The notes beneath the pieces are model-generated. The model saw nothing but the letters and a program-made list of their open reading frames with translations, was not told the origin of the DNA and searched no databases. A stretch of DNA of 64,000 nt from Streptomyces ortus (GTDB lineage Bacteria > Actinomycetota > Actinomycetes > Streptomycetales > Streptomycetaceae): NCBI RefSeq assembly GCF_026341275.1, contig NZ_JAIFZO010000002.1, positions 3,263,264-3,327,263 on the forward strand, given 5' to 3'. A program made the position numbers and the translations under genes. Position 1 is the stretch's first letter. Each line of letters opens with the position of its first letter. Of the stretch, positions 43,160-50,499 are shown in pieces.

Positions 43160-43371
43160 CGCCCCCGCCGCCCCTACCCGTTCCCGTCCACGACTCGGGG
43201 GCGCTGCCCCCGAACCCCCTTTGTCCTCAAACGCCGGACGGGCTGAAAGATTCGCGGCCGGTCCGCGAATCTCCAGCCCGTCCGGCGTTTGAGGACGAGC
43301 GCGCAGCGCGATTACGGGGCGAGGGGGCGCAGCCCCATGCGTGGACGGGAACGGGAAGGGGCGGCGGGGCG
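43160..43371. repeat. 212-bp nested inverted repeat
   Basis: The outer arms, 43160-43192 and 43340-43371, are complementary over about 32 nt with one mismatch and one indel (starting CGCCCCCGCCGCCCC). The inner palindrome has arms of 23 nt beginning GTCCTCAAACGCCGG with a further GATTCGCG/CGCGAATC stem at the tip. GGGGGCGCTGCCCCC-like strips fill the middle. Parts recur at 28.2 and 30.1 kb. It acts at least as a terminator for cimA and resembles non-coding dispersed elements of Streptomyces. Confidence 0.85.
43223..43296. terminator. Inner long hairpin of the nested repeat
   Basis: A 23-bp perfect stem continues after a small internal loop into GATTCGCG/CGCGAATC, with a short loop. It is strong enough to end transcription on both strands. 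Confidence 0.8.
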
Positions 43372-43477
43372 GATTCGGTGGGGAAGGGTTGACGCCCTTG
43401 CGGGGCGTCAGTTAACTCACGGCGTGATTTAAGCCCCGCGAGATCACCCCGTCACCGCTTGAGCCGAGGGAAGGTCC

Positions 43478-46400
43478 ATGCGAAGAACCGCCCTGCTCGT
43501 CTCCGCCACCCTGCTGACCGGTCTGCTGCCGTTCGCGGCAGCGGGTCCCGCCTCCGGCGCGGACGAACCCGCCCCCGTCCCCGTCGACAACTTCGAGGGC
43601 GAGATCCCGTTCGCGAACCCGCCCGCCGAGGGCATCTTCACCTGGGGCAGCGACGCGGACGATCCGCCCACGCTGCGGCTCGCTGCCCGCGACGACGCGC
43701 CGCAGGGCGACAAGGTCCTGGCCGGCACGTACGACATCAGCGGCTACGGAGGATTCACCCACGACTTCGCCTTCGCCGAGCCGGCCCACGACTGGTCGGC
43801 GAGCAAGGGAATCCGCTTCTGGTGGGACGGCCGCAACAACGGCAAGAAGGTCAACTTCGAGCTCAAGGACGGCGGCGCCAACGGCGAGGCCTCCGAGCTG
43901 TGGACGACGTCCTTCACCGACGACTTCACCGGCTGGAAGCAGCTGGAGATCCCGTTCACCGACTTCACCTACCGTACGGACTACCAGCCCGTCGGCGGCA
44001 TCGACCAGGTCCTCGGACTCACCGAGACATGGGGCTACGCGCTCACGCTCCCGGTCGGCGTCAAGGACGAGTTCGCCATGGACGGCGTGGAGTTGTACGG
44101 CAAGGCCGACCAGGCGCTGAGGGCGAACGTCGTCACCGACGCCGCCGTGTACCCGGTGAAGGAGGGCCGCTCGGCCGCCGTGAAGATCACGGTCGCCACC
44201 ACCGGCTCCGCGCCGATCGAGCAGCCCGTCACCGTCGCGTACGAGACGGCCGGCGGCACCGGCGAGTCCGGCAAGGACTACACCCCGGTCAAGGGCGAGC
44301 TGACCTTCCCGGCCGGTACGGCCTCGGGCGCCTCGCGGACGGTCACCGTGGCGACCCTGCGGGACAAGGCGGCCGAGAACGCCGAGACCGTCCCGCTGAA
44401 GCTGACGGTCACCGGCGCCAAGGCGCCCGCCGAGAACCCGCAGGTCGTCATCGACGCCCACGGACTCCCGTACCTCGACGCGAAGCTGCCGGTGCAGAAG
44501 CGGGTCGCCGACCTGCTGTCCCGGCTGTCCCTCGCGGAGAAGGCCGGCCAGATGACCCAGGCCGAGCGGGGCGCGCTCACCGCGCCGGGCGACATCGCCG
44601 CGTACGACCTCGGCTCGCTGCTCTCCGGCGGCGGCTCCACGCCGACCCCGAACACGCCCGCCGCCTGGGCCAGGATGATCGACGGCTTCCAGCTCCGGGC
44701 GCAGGCCACCCGCTTCCAGATCCCGCTCATCTACGGCGTGGACGCGGTGCACGGCCACAACAACCTCGTCGGCGCCACGATCCTGCCGCACAACATCGGC
44801 ATCGGCGCCACCCGCGACCCGCAGGTCGCCCACGACGCGGGCAAGGTGACCGCGGCTGAGGTCCGCGCCACCGGCATCCCGTGGGACTTCGCGCCCTGCC
44901 TGTGCGTGGCGCGCGACGAGCGCTGGGGCAGGACGTACGAGTCGTTCGGTGAGGACCCGGCACTCGTCGAGTCGATGGAGACCGTCATCCAGGGCCTCCA
45001 GGGCGCGGCCGACGGCAGGGACCTGAGGAAGAACGACAGGGTCCTCGCCACCGCCAAGCACTTCGTCGGCGACGGCGGCACGGAGTTCGGCTCGTCCACG
45101 ACCGGCTCGTACACGATCGACCAGGGCGTCACCAAGGTCACCCGGCAGCAGCTGGAGGCCGTCCACCTGGCTCCGTACCAGGACGCGGTGGACCGGGGCG
45201 TGGGCACGTTCATGCCGTCGTACTCCTCGCTGGACATCCTCGGTGACGGCAAGGGCGCGGTGAAGATGCACGCCCGCGCCGACATGCTGAACGGAGTCCT
45301 CAAGGGCCGCATGGGCTTCGACGGCTTCGTGATCAGCGACTGGCAGGCCATCGACCAGATCCCCGGCGACTACGCGAGCGACGTCCGTACGTCGATCAAC
45401 GCGGGCCTCGACATGATCATGGTCCCGTACGCGTACAAGGACTTCCACACCACGCTCCTCGACGAGGTGCGGGCGGGGCGCGTGAGCGAGAAGCGGATCG
45501 ACGACGCCGTCTCGCGCATCCTCACGCAGAAGTTCAAACTGGGCCTCTTCGAGAAGCCGTACGCCGACACGAGCGGCGCCTCGAAGATCGGCTCCGGCGA
45601 GCACCGGGCCGTGGCCCGCGAGGCCGCCGCCGAGTCGCAGGTCCTGCTGAAGAACGCGGGCGGCGTGCTGCCGCTGAAGAAGTCCCAGAAGGTGTACGTC
45701 GCCGGGTCCAACGCCGACGACATCGGCAACCAGACCGGCGGCTGGACCGTCACCTGGCAGGGCTCGTCGGGGGACATCACCGACGGGACGACGGTCCTGG
45801 AGGGGATGAAGGAGGCCGGCAGCTCGGTCACGTACTCGAAGGACGCCTCGGCGCCGACCGGCGGATACGACGTGGGTGTCGTGGTCGTCGGCGAGACCCC
45901 CTACGCGGAGGGCATCGGCGACGTCGGCAACGGCAACGACCTCGCACTGTCCGCGGCCGACAAGGCCGCCGTCGACACGGTGTGCGGCGCCATGAAGTGC
46001 GCGGTGCTCATCGTCTCCGGTCGGCCGCAGCTCATCGGCGACCAGCTCGGTGACATCGACGCGCTCGTCGCGTCCTGGCTGCCGGGCACGGAGGGCGACG
46101 GGGTCGCGGACGTGCTCTACGGGAAGCGGGCCTTCAGCGGGCAGCTGCCCGTGACCTGGCCGAAGTCCGAGGCACAGTTGCCGATCAACGTCGGCGACAC
46201 GGCGTACGACCCGCAGTACCCGTACGGATGGGGGCTGACGACGCTCACGAAGGTGTCGTCGGGCGGGCTCGCGACGCTGAAGGGCCTCGCCGTCGCGGCC
46301 TCGCTCGCCGAGCGGGTCGGCTCGGAGAAGGCGGGGCGCGCGGTGGTCGCCAAGGCGCGGCTGCTCGTCCAGCAGAAGGTCGGGCAGGGGATCACGTCGG

Positions 46401-46498
46401 CGGTGGCCAAGCCGTTCGCCGACGCGGACCATCTGCTGCTCACGGGGAAGTACGCGCAGGCTGTGGCGAAGCTGACGGTCGCTTACAAGGCGGCCTGA
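43478..46498 (+). CDS. Secreted glycoside hydrolase family 3 protein, multi-domain
   Basis: The 1006-residue protein has a signal peptide (MRRTALLVSATLLTGLLPFA, cleaved near AGPASGA), a CBM11-like carbohydrate-binding domain (about 35-210), a Calx-beta domain (about 215-315), and the two GH3 domains (about 330-920). The nucleophile Asp621 is in FVISDWQAI. KHFVGDGG and GVDAVHGHNNLVGAT are present. GH3 enzymes remove terminal beta-glucosyl or similar units. A tail of about 85 residues after YPYGWGL is helical, Ala/Val-rich and not part of GH3. No partner glycan gene is adjacent. Confidence 0.92.
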   Translation: MRRTALLVSATLLTGLLPFAAAGPASGADEPAPVPVDNFEGEIPFANPPAEGIFTWGSDADDPPTLRLAARDDAPQGDKVLAGTYDISGYGGFTHDFAFAEPAHDWSASKGIRFWWDGRNNGKKVNFELKDGGANGEASELWTTSFTDDFTGWKQLEIPFTDFTYRTDYQPVGGIDQVLGLTETWGYALTLPVGVKDEFAMDGVELYGKADQALRANVVTDAAVYPVKEGRSAAVKITVATTGSAPIEQPVTVAYETAGGTGESGKDYTPVKGELTFPAGTASGASRTVTVATLRDKAAENAETVPLKLTVTGAKAPAENPQVVIDAHGLPYLDAKLPVQKRVADLLSRLSLAEKAGQMTQAERGALTAPGDIAAYDLGSLLSGGGSTPTPNTPAAWARMIDGFQLRAQATRFQIPLIYGVDAVHGHNNLVGATILPHNIGIGATRDPQVAHDAGKVTAAEVRATGIPWDFAPCLCVARDERWGRTYESFGEDPALVESMETVIQGLQGAADGRDLRKNDRVLATAKHFVGDGGTEFGSSTTGSYTIDQGVTKVTRQQLEAVHLAPYQDAVDRGVGTFMPSYSSLDILGDGKGAVKMHARADMLNGVLKGRMGFDGFVISDWQAIDQIPGDYASDVRTSINAGLDMIMVPYAYKDFHTTLLDEVRAGRVSEKRIDDAVSRILTQKFKLGLFEKPYADTSGASKIGSGEHRAVAREAAAESQVLLKNAGGVLPLKKSQKVYVAGSNADDIGNQTGGWTVTWQGSSGDITDGTTVLEGMKEAGSSVTYSKDASAPTGGYDVGVVVVGETPYAEGIGDVGNGNDLALSAADKAAVDTVCGAMKCAVLIVSGRPQLIGDQLGDIDALVASWLPGTEGDGVADVLYGKRAFSGQLPVTWPKSEAQLPINVGDTAYDPQYPYGWGLTTLTKVSSGGLATLKGLAVAASLAERVGSEKAGRAVVAKARLLVQQKVGQGITSAVAKPFADADHLLLTGKYAQAVAKLTVAYKAA

Positions 46499-46613
46499 CC
46501 GGCCACCCGTCGGGTCGTGGACGTGTGTCCGCGGCCCGACGGGGGCCGGCCGCGCCCTTGAAGAAGCGCCCCGGCGCCAGAAGGTGTGGGCCGCCGAACG
46601 TGGCGGCCAGGAG

Positions 46614-46619
46614 TAGGTT
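46614..46619 (+). promoter_or_regulatory. Candidate -10 (TAGGTT), leaderless
   Basis: TAGGTT ends 7 nt before the ATG of the TPM-like gene. The only purine run is one base from the ATG. Confidence 0.4.
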
Positions 46620-46626
46620 CGGGGGT

Positions 46627-47967
46627 ATGAGGGGCGTACTGGCACGAGGACTGGCCGTTTTCATGATCGCGTTCGCGGCGCTGGCCGCCGGGAGTACCGG
46701 CGCCGGCGCCGCCACCGACGTCTCGGCCGTCGCCGACGCGCTGCGCGAGAGTCCCGTGTACGTGGACCCGTCCATGGCCCGAGTCCTGTCGGAGGCGGAC
46801 GCCGACGCCCTGGCCGCGCGGATCGAGAAGGCGGACAAGCCGCTGTTCGTCGCCGTCCTTCCCGGGGACTTCCCCACGGAGAACCTCTTCCAGAACCTGC
46901 GCACCGACACCGGTGTCACGGGCCTGTACGCGATCCGGCTCGGCTCCCGGTTCGACGCGAAGGCCGACTCCTCCGTCATGCCGAACGCCGCCGTGCGCAA
47001 CCTGGTGACCAGTGTCCGGGGCGAGGACGCCCTGACCCAGCTGAACCACTTCACCGACAGGGCCCTCGCCAACGTCGGCGGCTCGGCGCCCGGCAGCTGG
47101 AGCGAGGGCGACGACGGCGTCGGCACCGGCGCCCTGATCGGCGTCGGCGCGGTCGTCGTGGCGGGCGGCGCGGGCGCGTACGCCCTCGTCAGGCGCAACC
47201 ACCGCCGCAAGGAGGCGGAGCGGCGGGCCGCGCTCGACCGGCTGCGGGTCGTCGTGGAGGAGGACATCACCGCCTTCGGCGAGGAACTCGACCGGCTCGA
47301 CTTCCACCCCGCGGAGGCCGGCGCGGACGACGCGATGCGCGCCGACTACGAGCGCTCCCTGGACGCGTACGACAAGGCGAAGTCCTTCATGGCCGCGGCC
47401 ACCCGCCCCGAGGACGTGCGGGGCGTCACCCAGGCCCTGGAGGACGGGCGCTTCTCGCTGGCCGTGCTCGCCGCGCGCCGCGAGGGCAGGCCCGTTCCCG
47501 AGCGCCGGGCGCCCTGCTTCTTCGACCCGCGCCACGGTCCTTCGGTCGCCGACGCGACGTGGACGCCGGCGGGCGGAGCGCCCCGCGAGGTGCCCGTCTG
47601 CGCCGCCGACCAGGTCCGGTTGGCCGAGGGCACCGATCCCGCCGTGCGCGAGGTCGAAACGGAGCACGGGCGGCGGCCCTACTGGGACGCGGGCCCGGCG
47701 TACGGCCCCTGGGCGGGCGGCTACTTCGGCGGCGGCATCCTGCCCGGCCTCCTCGTCGGCACGGTGCTCGGCTCGATGATGGCCGGCCCGGCGTACGCGG
47801 CCGACTACGGCTCCGGTTACGGGGACTTCGGCGGCGGCGGGTACGAGGGCGGGGACGTGTCCGGGGCCGACTTCGACTCCGGTGACTTCAGCGGGGGCTT
47901 CGACGGCGGCGGTGGCGGTGGGGACTTCGGCGGCGGGGGCGGAAGCGACTTCGGCGGGGGCTTCTGA
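46627..47967 (+). CDS. TPM-like membrane protein with Gly-rich tail, unknown function
   Basis: The 446-residue protein has a signal peptide (MRGVLARGLAVFMIAFAALAA), an extracellular domain of about 120 residues, a membrane helix (GALIGVGAVVVAGGAGAYALV, about 170-192), a cytoplasmic helical part and a second hydrophobic patch (YFGGGILPGLLVGTVLGSMM). The last 60 residues are Gly/Asp/Phe/Ser-rich (GGGGG, FGGG repeats). I recall such tails in TPM-domain proteins of actinobacteria but cannot confirm the domain. The function is unknown. Confidence 0.72.
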   Translation: MRGVLARGLAVFMIAFAALAAGSTGAGAATDVSAVADALRESPVYVDPSMARVLSEADADALAARIEKADKPLFVAVLPGDFPTENLFQNLRTDTGVTGLYAIRLGSRFDAKADSSVMPNAAVRNLVTSVRGEDALTQLNHFTDRALANVGGSAPGSWSEGDDGVGTGALIGVGAVVVAGGAGAYALVRRNHRRKEAERRAALDRLRVVVEEDITAFGEELDRLDFHPAEAGADDAMRADYERSLDAYDKAKSFMAAATRPEDVRGVTQALEDGRFSLAVLAARREGRPVPERRAPCFFDPRHGPSVADATWTPAGGAPREVPVCAADQVRLAEGTDPAVREVETEHGRRPYWDAGPAYGPWAGGYFGGGILPGLLVGTVLGSMMAGPAYAADYGSGYGDFGGGGYEGGDVSGADFDSGDFSGGFDGGGGGGDFGGGGGSDFGGGF

Positions 47968-48100
47968 GCGGCGGTACGGCCACCGGCACGGAGCCGAGCG
48001 GCGTGGTCACCCGCCCGGACAGGGACACCCGTACGGGCCCGGCGCGATTCCGCTCGGCGCCGGGCCCGTGTGCGGCGTACCGCGGGGGTCTCCGTATGGG

Positions 48101-48883
48101 TCAGAGAGTCGCTGCCGCCGAGGCGATCGCGGACGCGAAGGTCGAGACCTCGCTGTAGACGCCGGGGGCGTTGGCGCGGGCGCAGCCTATGCCCCAGCTG
48201 ACGATGCCGACCTGGATGAAGGCGCCGGCGTTGTCCTTGCGGAACATCGGGCCGCCGGAGTCGCCCTGGCAGGTGTCCACACCTCCGGCGGCGTAGCCGG
48301 CGCAGATCTCGTCACTCGCGACGAGGCCGCTGTACCCGCTGTACGAGCGGCAGGTGGCGTCGCTGACGAACGGCACGCCGGCCTTGAGCATGTAGCGCTG
48401 CTGGGCGCCGCCCTCGCTGGCCGAACCCCAGCCGGCGACGGTGAAGGTGCCGGAGTTGTACGCCGTGGTGGTGGCGATCGGCAGGGTCGGCTGGTTGATG
48501 GGCGTGGCGAGCTTGATGAGCGCCCAGTCCTTGCCGTTGCCGTTGTAGCCGGGGGCCCGGTAGATCTTGGTGGACTTGACCTGGACCCGGCCGGAGGTGG
48601 ACTGCAGGTCCACGACCCCGGCGGTGGCGGTGATGCTCGTGTTGTTGCCGGTGGCGCCCACGCAGTGCGCGGCGGTGAGCACGATCTGCTGGGTGTAGAG
48701 CGCGCCGCCGCAGCCCATGGAGAGCCGGACCATGAAGGGGAACTCGCCCTGTGCGGCGCGGGTGCCGCCGACGACGGGCGCGGGCGCGGCCTGTGCGGAG
48801 GACAGGGGCTGAAGGCTGATGACCGCGAGGGTGGCGGCGCCGGCGACCGCGCATCTCTTGAGTGCCTTGAGGAGGTTCTTCAA
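48101..48883 (-). CDS. sprT: Secreted trypsin-like serine protease (S. griseus trypsin type)
   Basis: The 260-residue preproprotein closely follows S. griseus trypsin (SprT) as I remember it: signal peptide, propeptide APAP and mature start VVGGTRAAQGEF at residue 37. The catalytic triad is His in LTAAHC, Asp in KDWALIKL and Ser in CQGDSGGP; the Asp in GGVDTC at the pocket base gives trypsin specificity for Lys/Arg. I place the start at TTG 48883 because GGAAGG lies 7 nt upstream and KNLLKALKRC matches the family's start. An upstream start would add a non-conserved 44 residues. Confidence 0.9.
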   Translation of the reverse strand: MKNLLKALKRCAVAGAATLAVISLQPLSSAQAAPAPVVGGTRAAQGEFPFMVRLSMGCGGALYTQQIVLTAAHCVGATGNNTSITATAGVVDLQSTSGRVQVKSTKIYRAPGYNGNGKDWALIKLATPINQPTLPIATTTAYNSGTFTVAGWGSASEGGAQQRYMLKAGVPFVSDATCRSYSGYSGLVASDEICAGYAAGGVDTCQGDSGGPMFRKDNAGAFIQVGIVSWGIGCARANAPGVYSEVSTFASAIASAAATL

Positions 48884-49038
48884 CGTGGGGCCTTCCGTGG
48901 GGGGTGGAAGTGACAGGCGCATGCCAAGTCGAACGGGAGAAGTTTCCGTTGTTCTCGTCATGAGCCGGTCAAGTTGTGTTGAAGGATTATGGGAACGCTG
49001 TGAGCGCCGCCACAAGGGGCGAAAACCGGCCGTTCATG

Positions 49039-49533
49039 TCAGGTGCGGTCCGGCAGGGCCAGCCATTCCTTCCACGACAGGTCCCGGCCGATGAATCGAG
49101 GCCGCTCGAAGGGCCACGCCTCGGCGATCCAGCGCGGCACGAAGGCGTCCAGGTCGCGCTCCAGATCGGTCCCCGCCTGCTCGTCGACGACCCACCAGGA
49201 GATCTCGGCGTCGGCTCCGGTCTTCTCCGGCGGGTCGATGTACACGCAGCCGTACTCGGTGGTCTCCGCCTCGTCGAACAGCACGTAGTTGAAGGACTCG
49301 TGCGCGTCGATCTCCGCCGCGTGCCGTTCGAGGTCGGCCTTGTTGGCCTCGTAGGTGATCGTGGCGGCGGGCCAGCCCCAGGCCTCGCCGAAGATCGACC
49401 ACAGCCGCTCACGGGAGCCCATCACCGCGGGGTAGTCGAGCGCGGCGTCCGCGCCGGAGATCGGCCGCAGGTGCAGGCCGCTCGGCGCGTCCGCGCGGAG
49501 GGGGTGGGCGAAGTCGGTGGGCAGCCAGGTCAT
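49039..49533 (-). CDS. GNAT-like N-acetyltransferase
   Basis: The 164-residue protein has a GNAT fold, with HLRPISGADA at the start and YGCVYIDPPEKTGADAEISW as the central strands. The acetyl-CoA loop is poorly conserved. I read it as a GNAT family protein of unknown substrate. TAGCCT lies 6 nt before the ATG, so the mRNA may be leaderless. Confidence 0.7.
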   Translation of the reverse strand: MTWLPTDFAHPLRADAPSGLHLRPISGADAALDYPAVMGSRERLWSIFGEAWGWPAATITYEANKADLERHAAEIDAHESFNYVLFDEAETTEYGCVYIDPPEKTGADAEISWWVVDEQAGTDLERDLDAFVPRWIAEAWPFERPRFIGRDLSWKEWLALPDRT

Positions 49534-49539
49534 GCGGGG

Positions 49540-49545
49540 AGGCTA
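49540..49545 (-). promoter_or_regulatory. Candidate -10 (TAGCCT), leaderless
   Basis: Read on the minus strand, TAGCCT ends 6 nt before the ATG of the GNAT-like gene with no ribosome site between. Confidence 0.4.
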
Positions 49546-49610
49546 GCGTGCGGGGCGCCCGTCCCGCGCGGTTATTTCGGCCGGCGGTGACGGGGGTCGC
49601 AGCGTCCGGG

Positions 49611-50219
49611 TCAGGCCGCGTTCTTGATCGCCGAGATGTCGAACGTCAGCTTGATCTTGTCGGAGACCAGCACCCCACCCGTCTCGAGCGCCGCGTTCCA
49701 CGTGAGCCCCCACGCGGAGCGCAGAATCTCGGCCTTGCCCTCGAACCCCACGCGCTCGTTGCCGAACGGGTCCTTCGCCGCCCCGTTGAACTCCAGGTCG
49801 ATCGAGAGCGGCTTGGTGGTGCCGAGGATCGTCAGGTCACCGGTGATGCGGTAGTCGTCCCCACCGAGGGCCTCGGCCGAGGTGGACCGGAAGGTCATCG
49901 TGGGGAACTCCTCCGTCTTGAAGAAGTCCGCGCTCTTCAGGTGACCGTCACGGTCCTCGGAGCCGGTGCTGATGCTGTCCATCGTGACGTCGATGGAAGC
50001 GGTCGACTTCGCCGGGTCGCCACCGTCGAGGTGCAGGCTGCCGGTGAAGTCCTGGAAGCCGCCCTTGACGTTCGTGACCATGGCGTGGCGCGCCACGAAG
50101 CCGATCGTCGAGTGCGCGGGGTCGATCGTGTAGTCACCGGTCAGAGCGGCGAGGTCGGGGCTCACGGCGCCGGGCGTCGCGGATGCGGTGTCGGTGTCCT
50201 TGCGGCCGAAGATTCCCAT
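49611..50219 (-). CDS. YceI family lipocalin-like protein
   Basis: The 202-residue protein begins MGIFGRKDTDTASATPG and then has the YceI beta-barrel: LTGDYTIDPAHSTIGFVARH, then TNVKGGFQDFTGSL, and ISTGSEDRDGHLKSADFF. The family binds isoprenoid chains. No signal peptide is seen, so it is probably cytoplasmic. I chose ATG 50219 because AAGGAG lies 6 nt upstream. A palindrome 45-58 bp upstream suggests local control. Confidence 0.92.
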   Translation of the reverse strand: MGIFGRKDTDTASATPGAVSPDLAALTGDYTIDPAHSTIGFVARHAMVTNVKGGFQDFTGSLHLDGGDPAKSTASIDVTMDSISTGSEDRDGHLKSADFFKTEEFPTMTFRSTSAEALGGDDYRITGDLTILGTTKPLSIDLEFNGAAKDPFGNERVGFEGKAEILRSAWGLTWNAALETGGVLVSDKIKLTFDISAIKNAA

Positions 50220-50263
50220 GACTGGCTCCTTGGGGGGACGAGCTCCGGCCCTGCGCCGAAGCT

Positions 50264-50277
50264 GTTTAACGTTCAAC
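50264..50277. promoter_or_regulatory. Palindrome GTTTAACGTTCAAC upstream of the YceI gene
   Basis: The 14-mer is a palindrome apart from one base pair (GTTTAAC/GTTCAAC). Sites of this form are typical for MarR-family regulators and occur at YceI genes; no MarR gene is in the window. Confidence 0.55.
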
Positions 50278-50499
50278 TAGAGCGACCATAGACCTATTCC
50301 CTACGTGTTTCAACTGTGGTCGCGGCGTGTTGCCCCGGTTACGCCCGGTTGCCATTGGTCCACTCCCAAGGTGACCGGGCGACCCCCTGGTGGACACGTG
50401 CAGCGCTCGGGCACGATCACTCTGCTCCACCCGCACCTCCACCCCGACTCCCCACGCCCGAAACCATGACCGAAAACCAAGGCTCAGGAGGCTCAGGAG

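Noticed and set aside
47882..48913. Plus-strand frame of about 340 codons over the trypsin gene
   Set aside because: It is antisense to a certain trypsin gene with its full catalytic triad.
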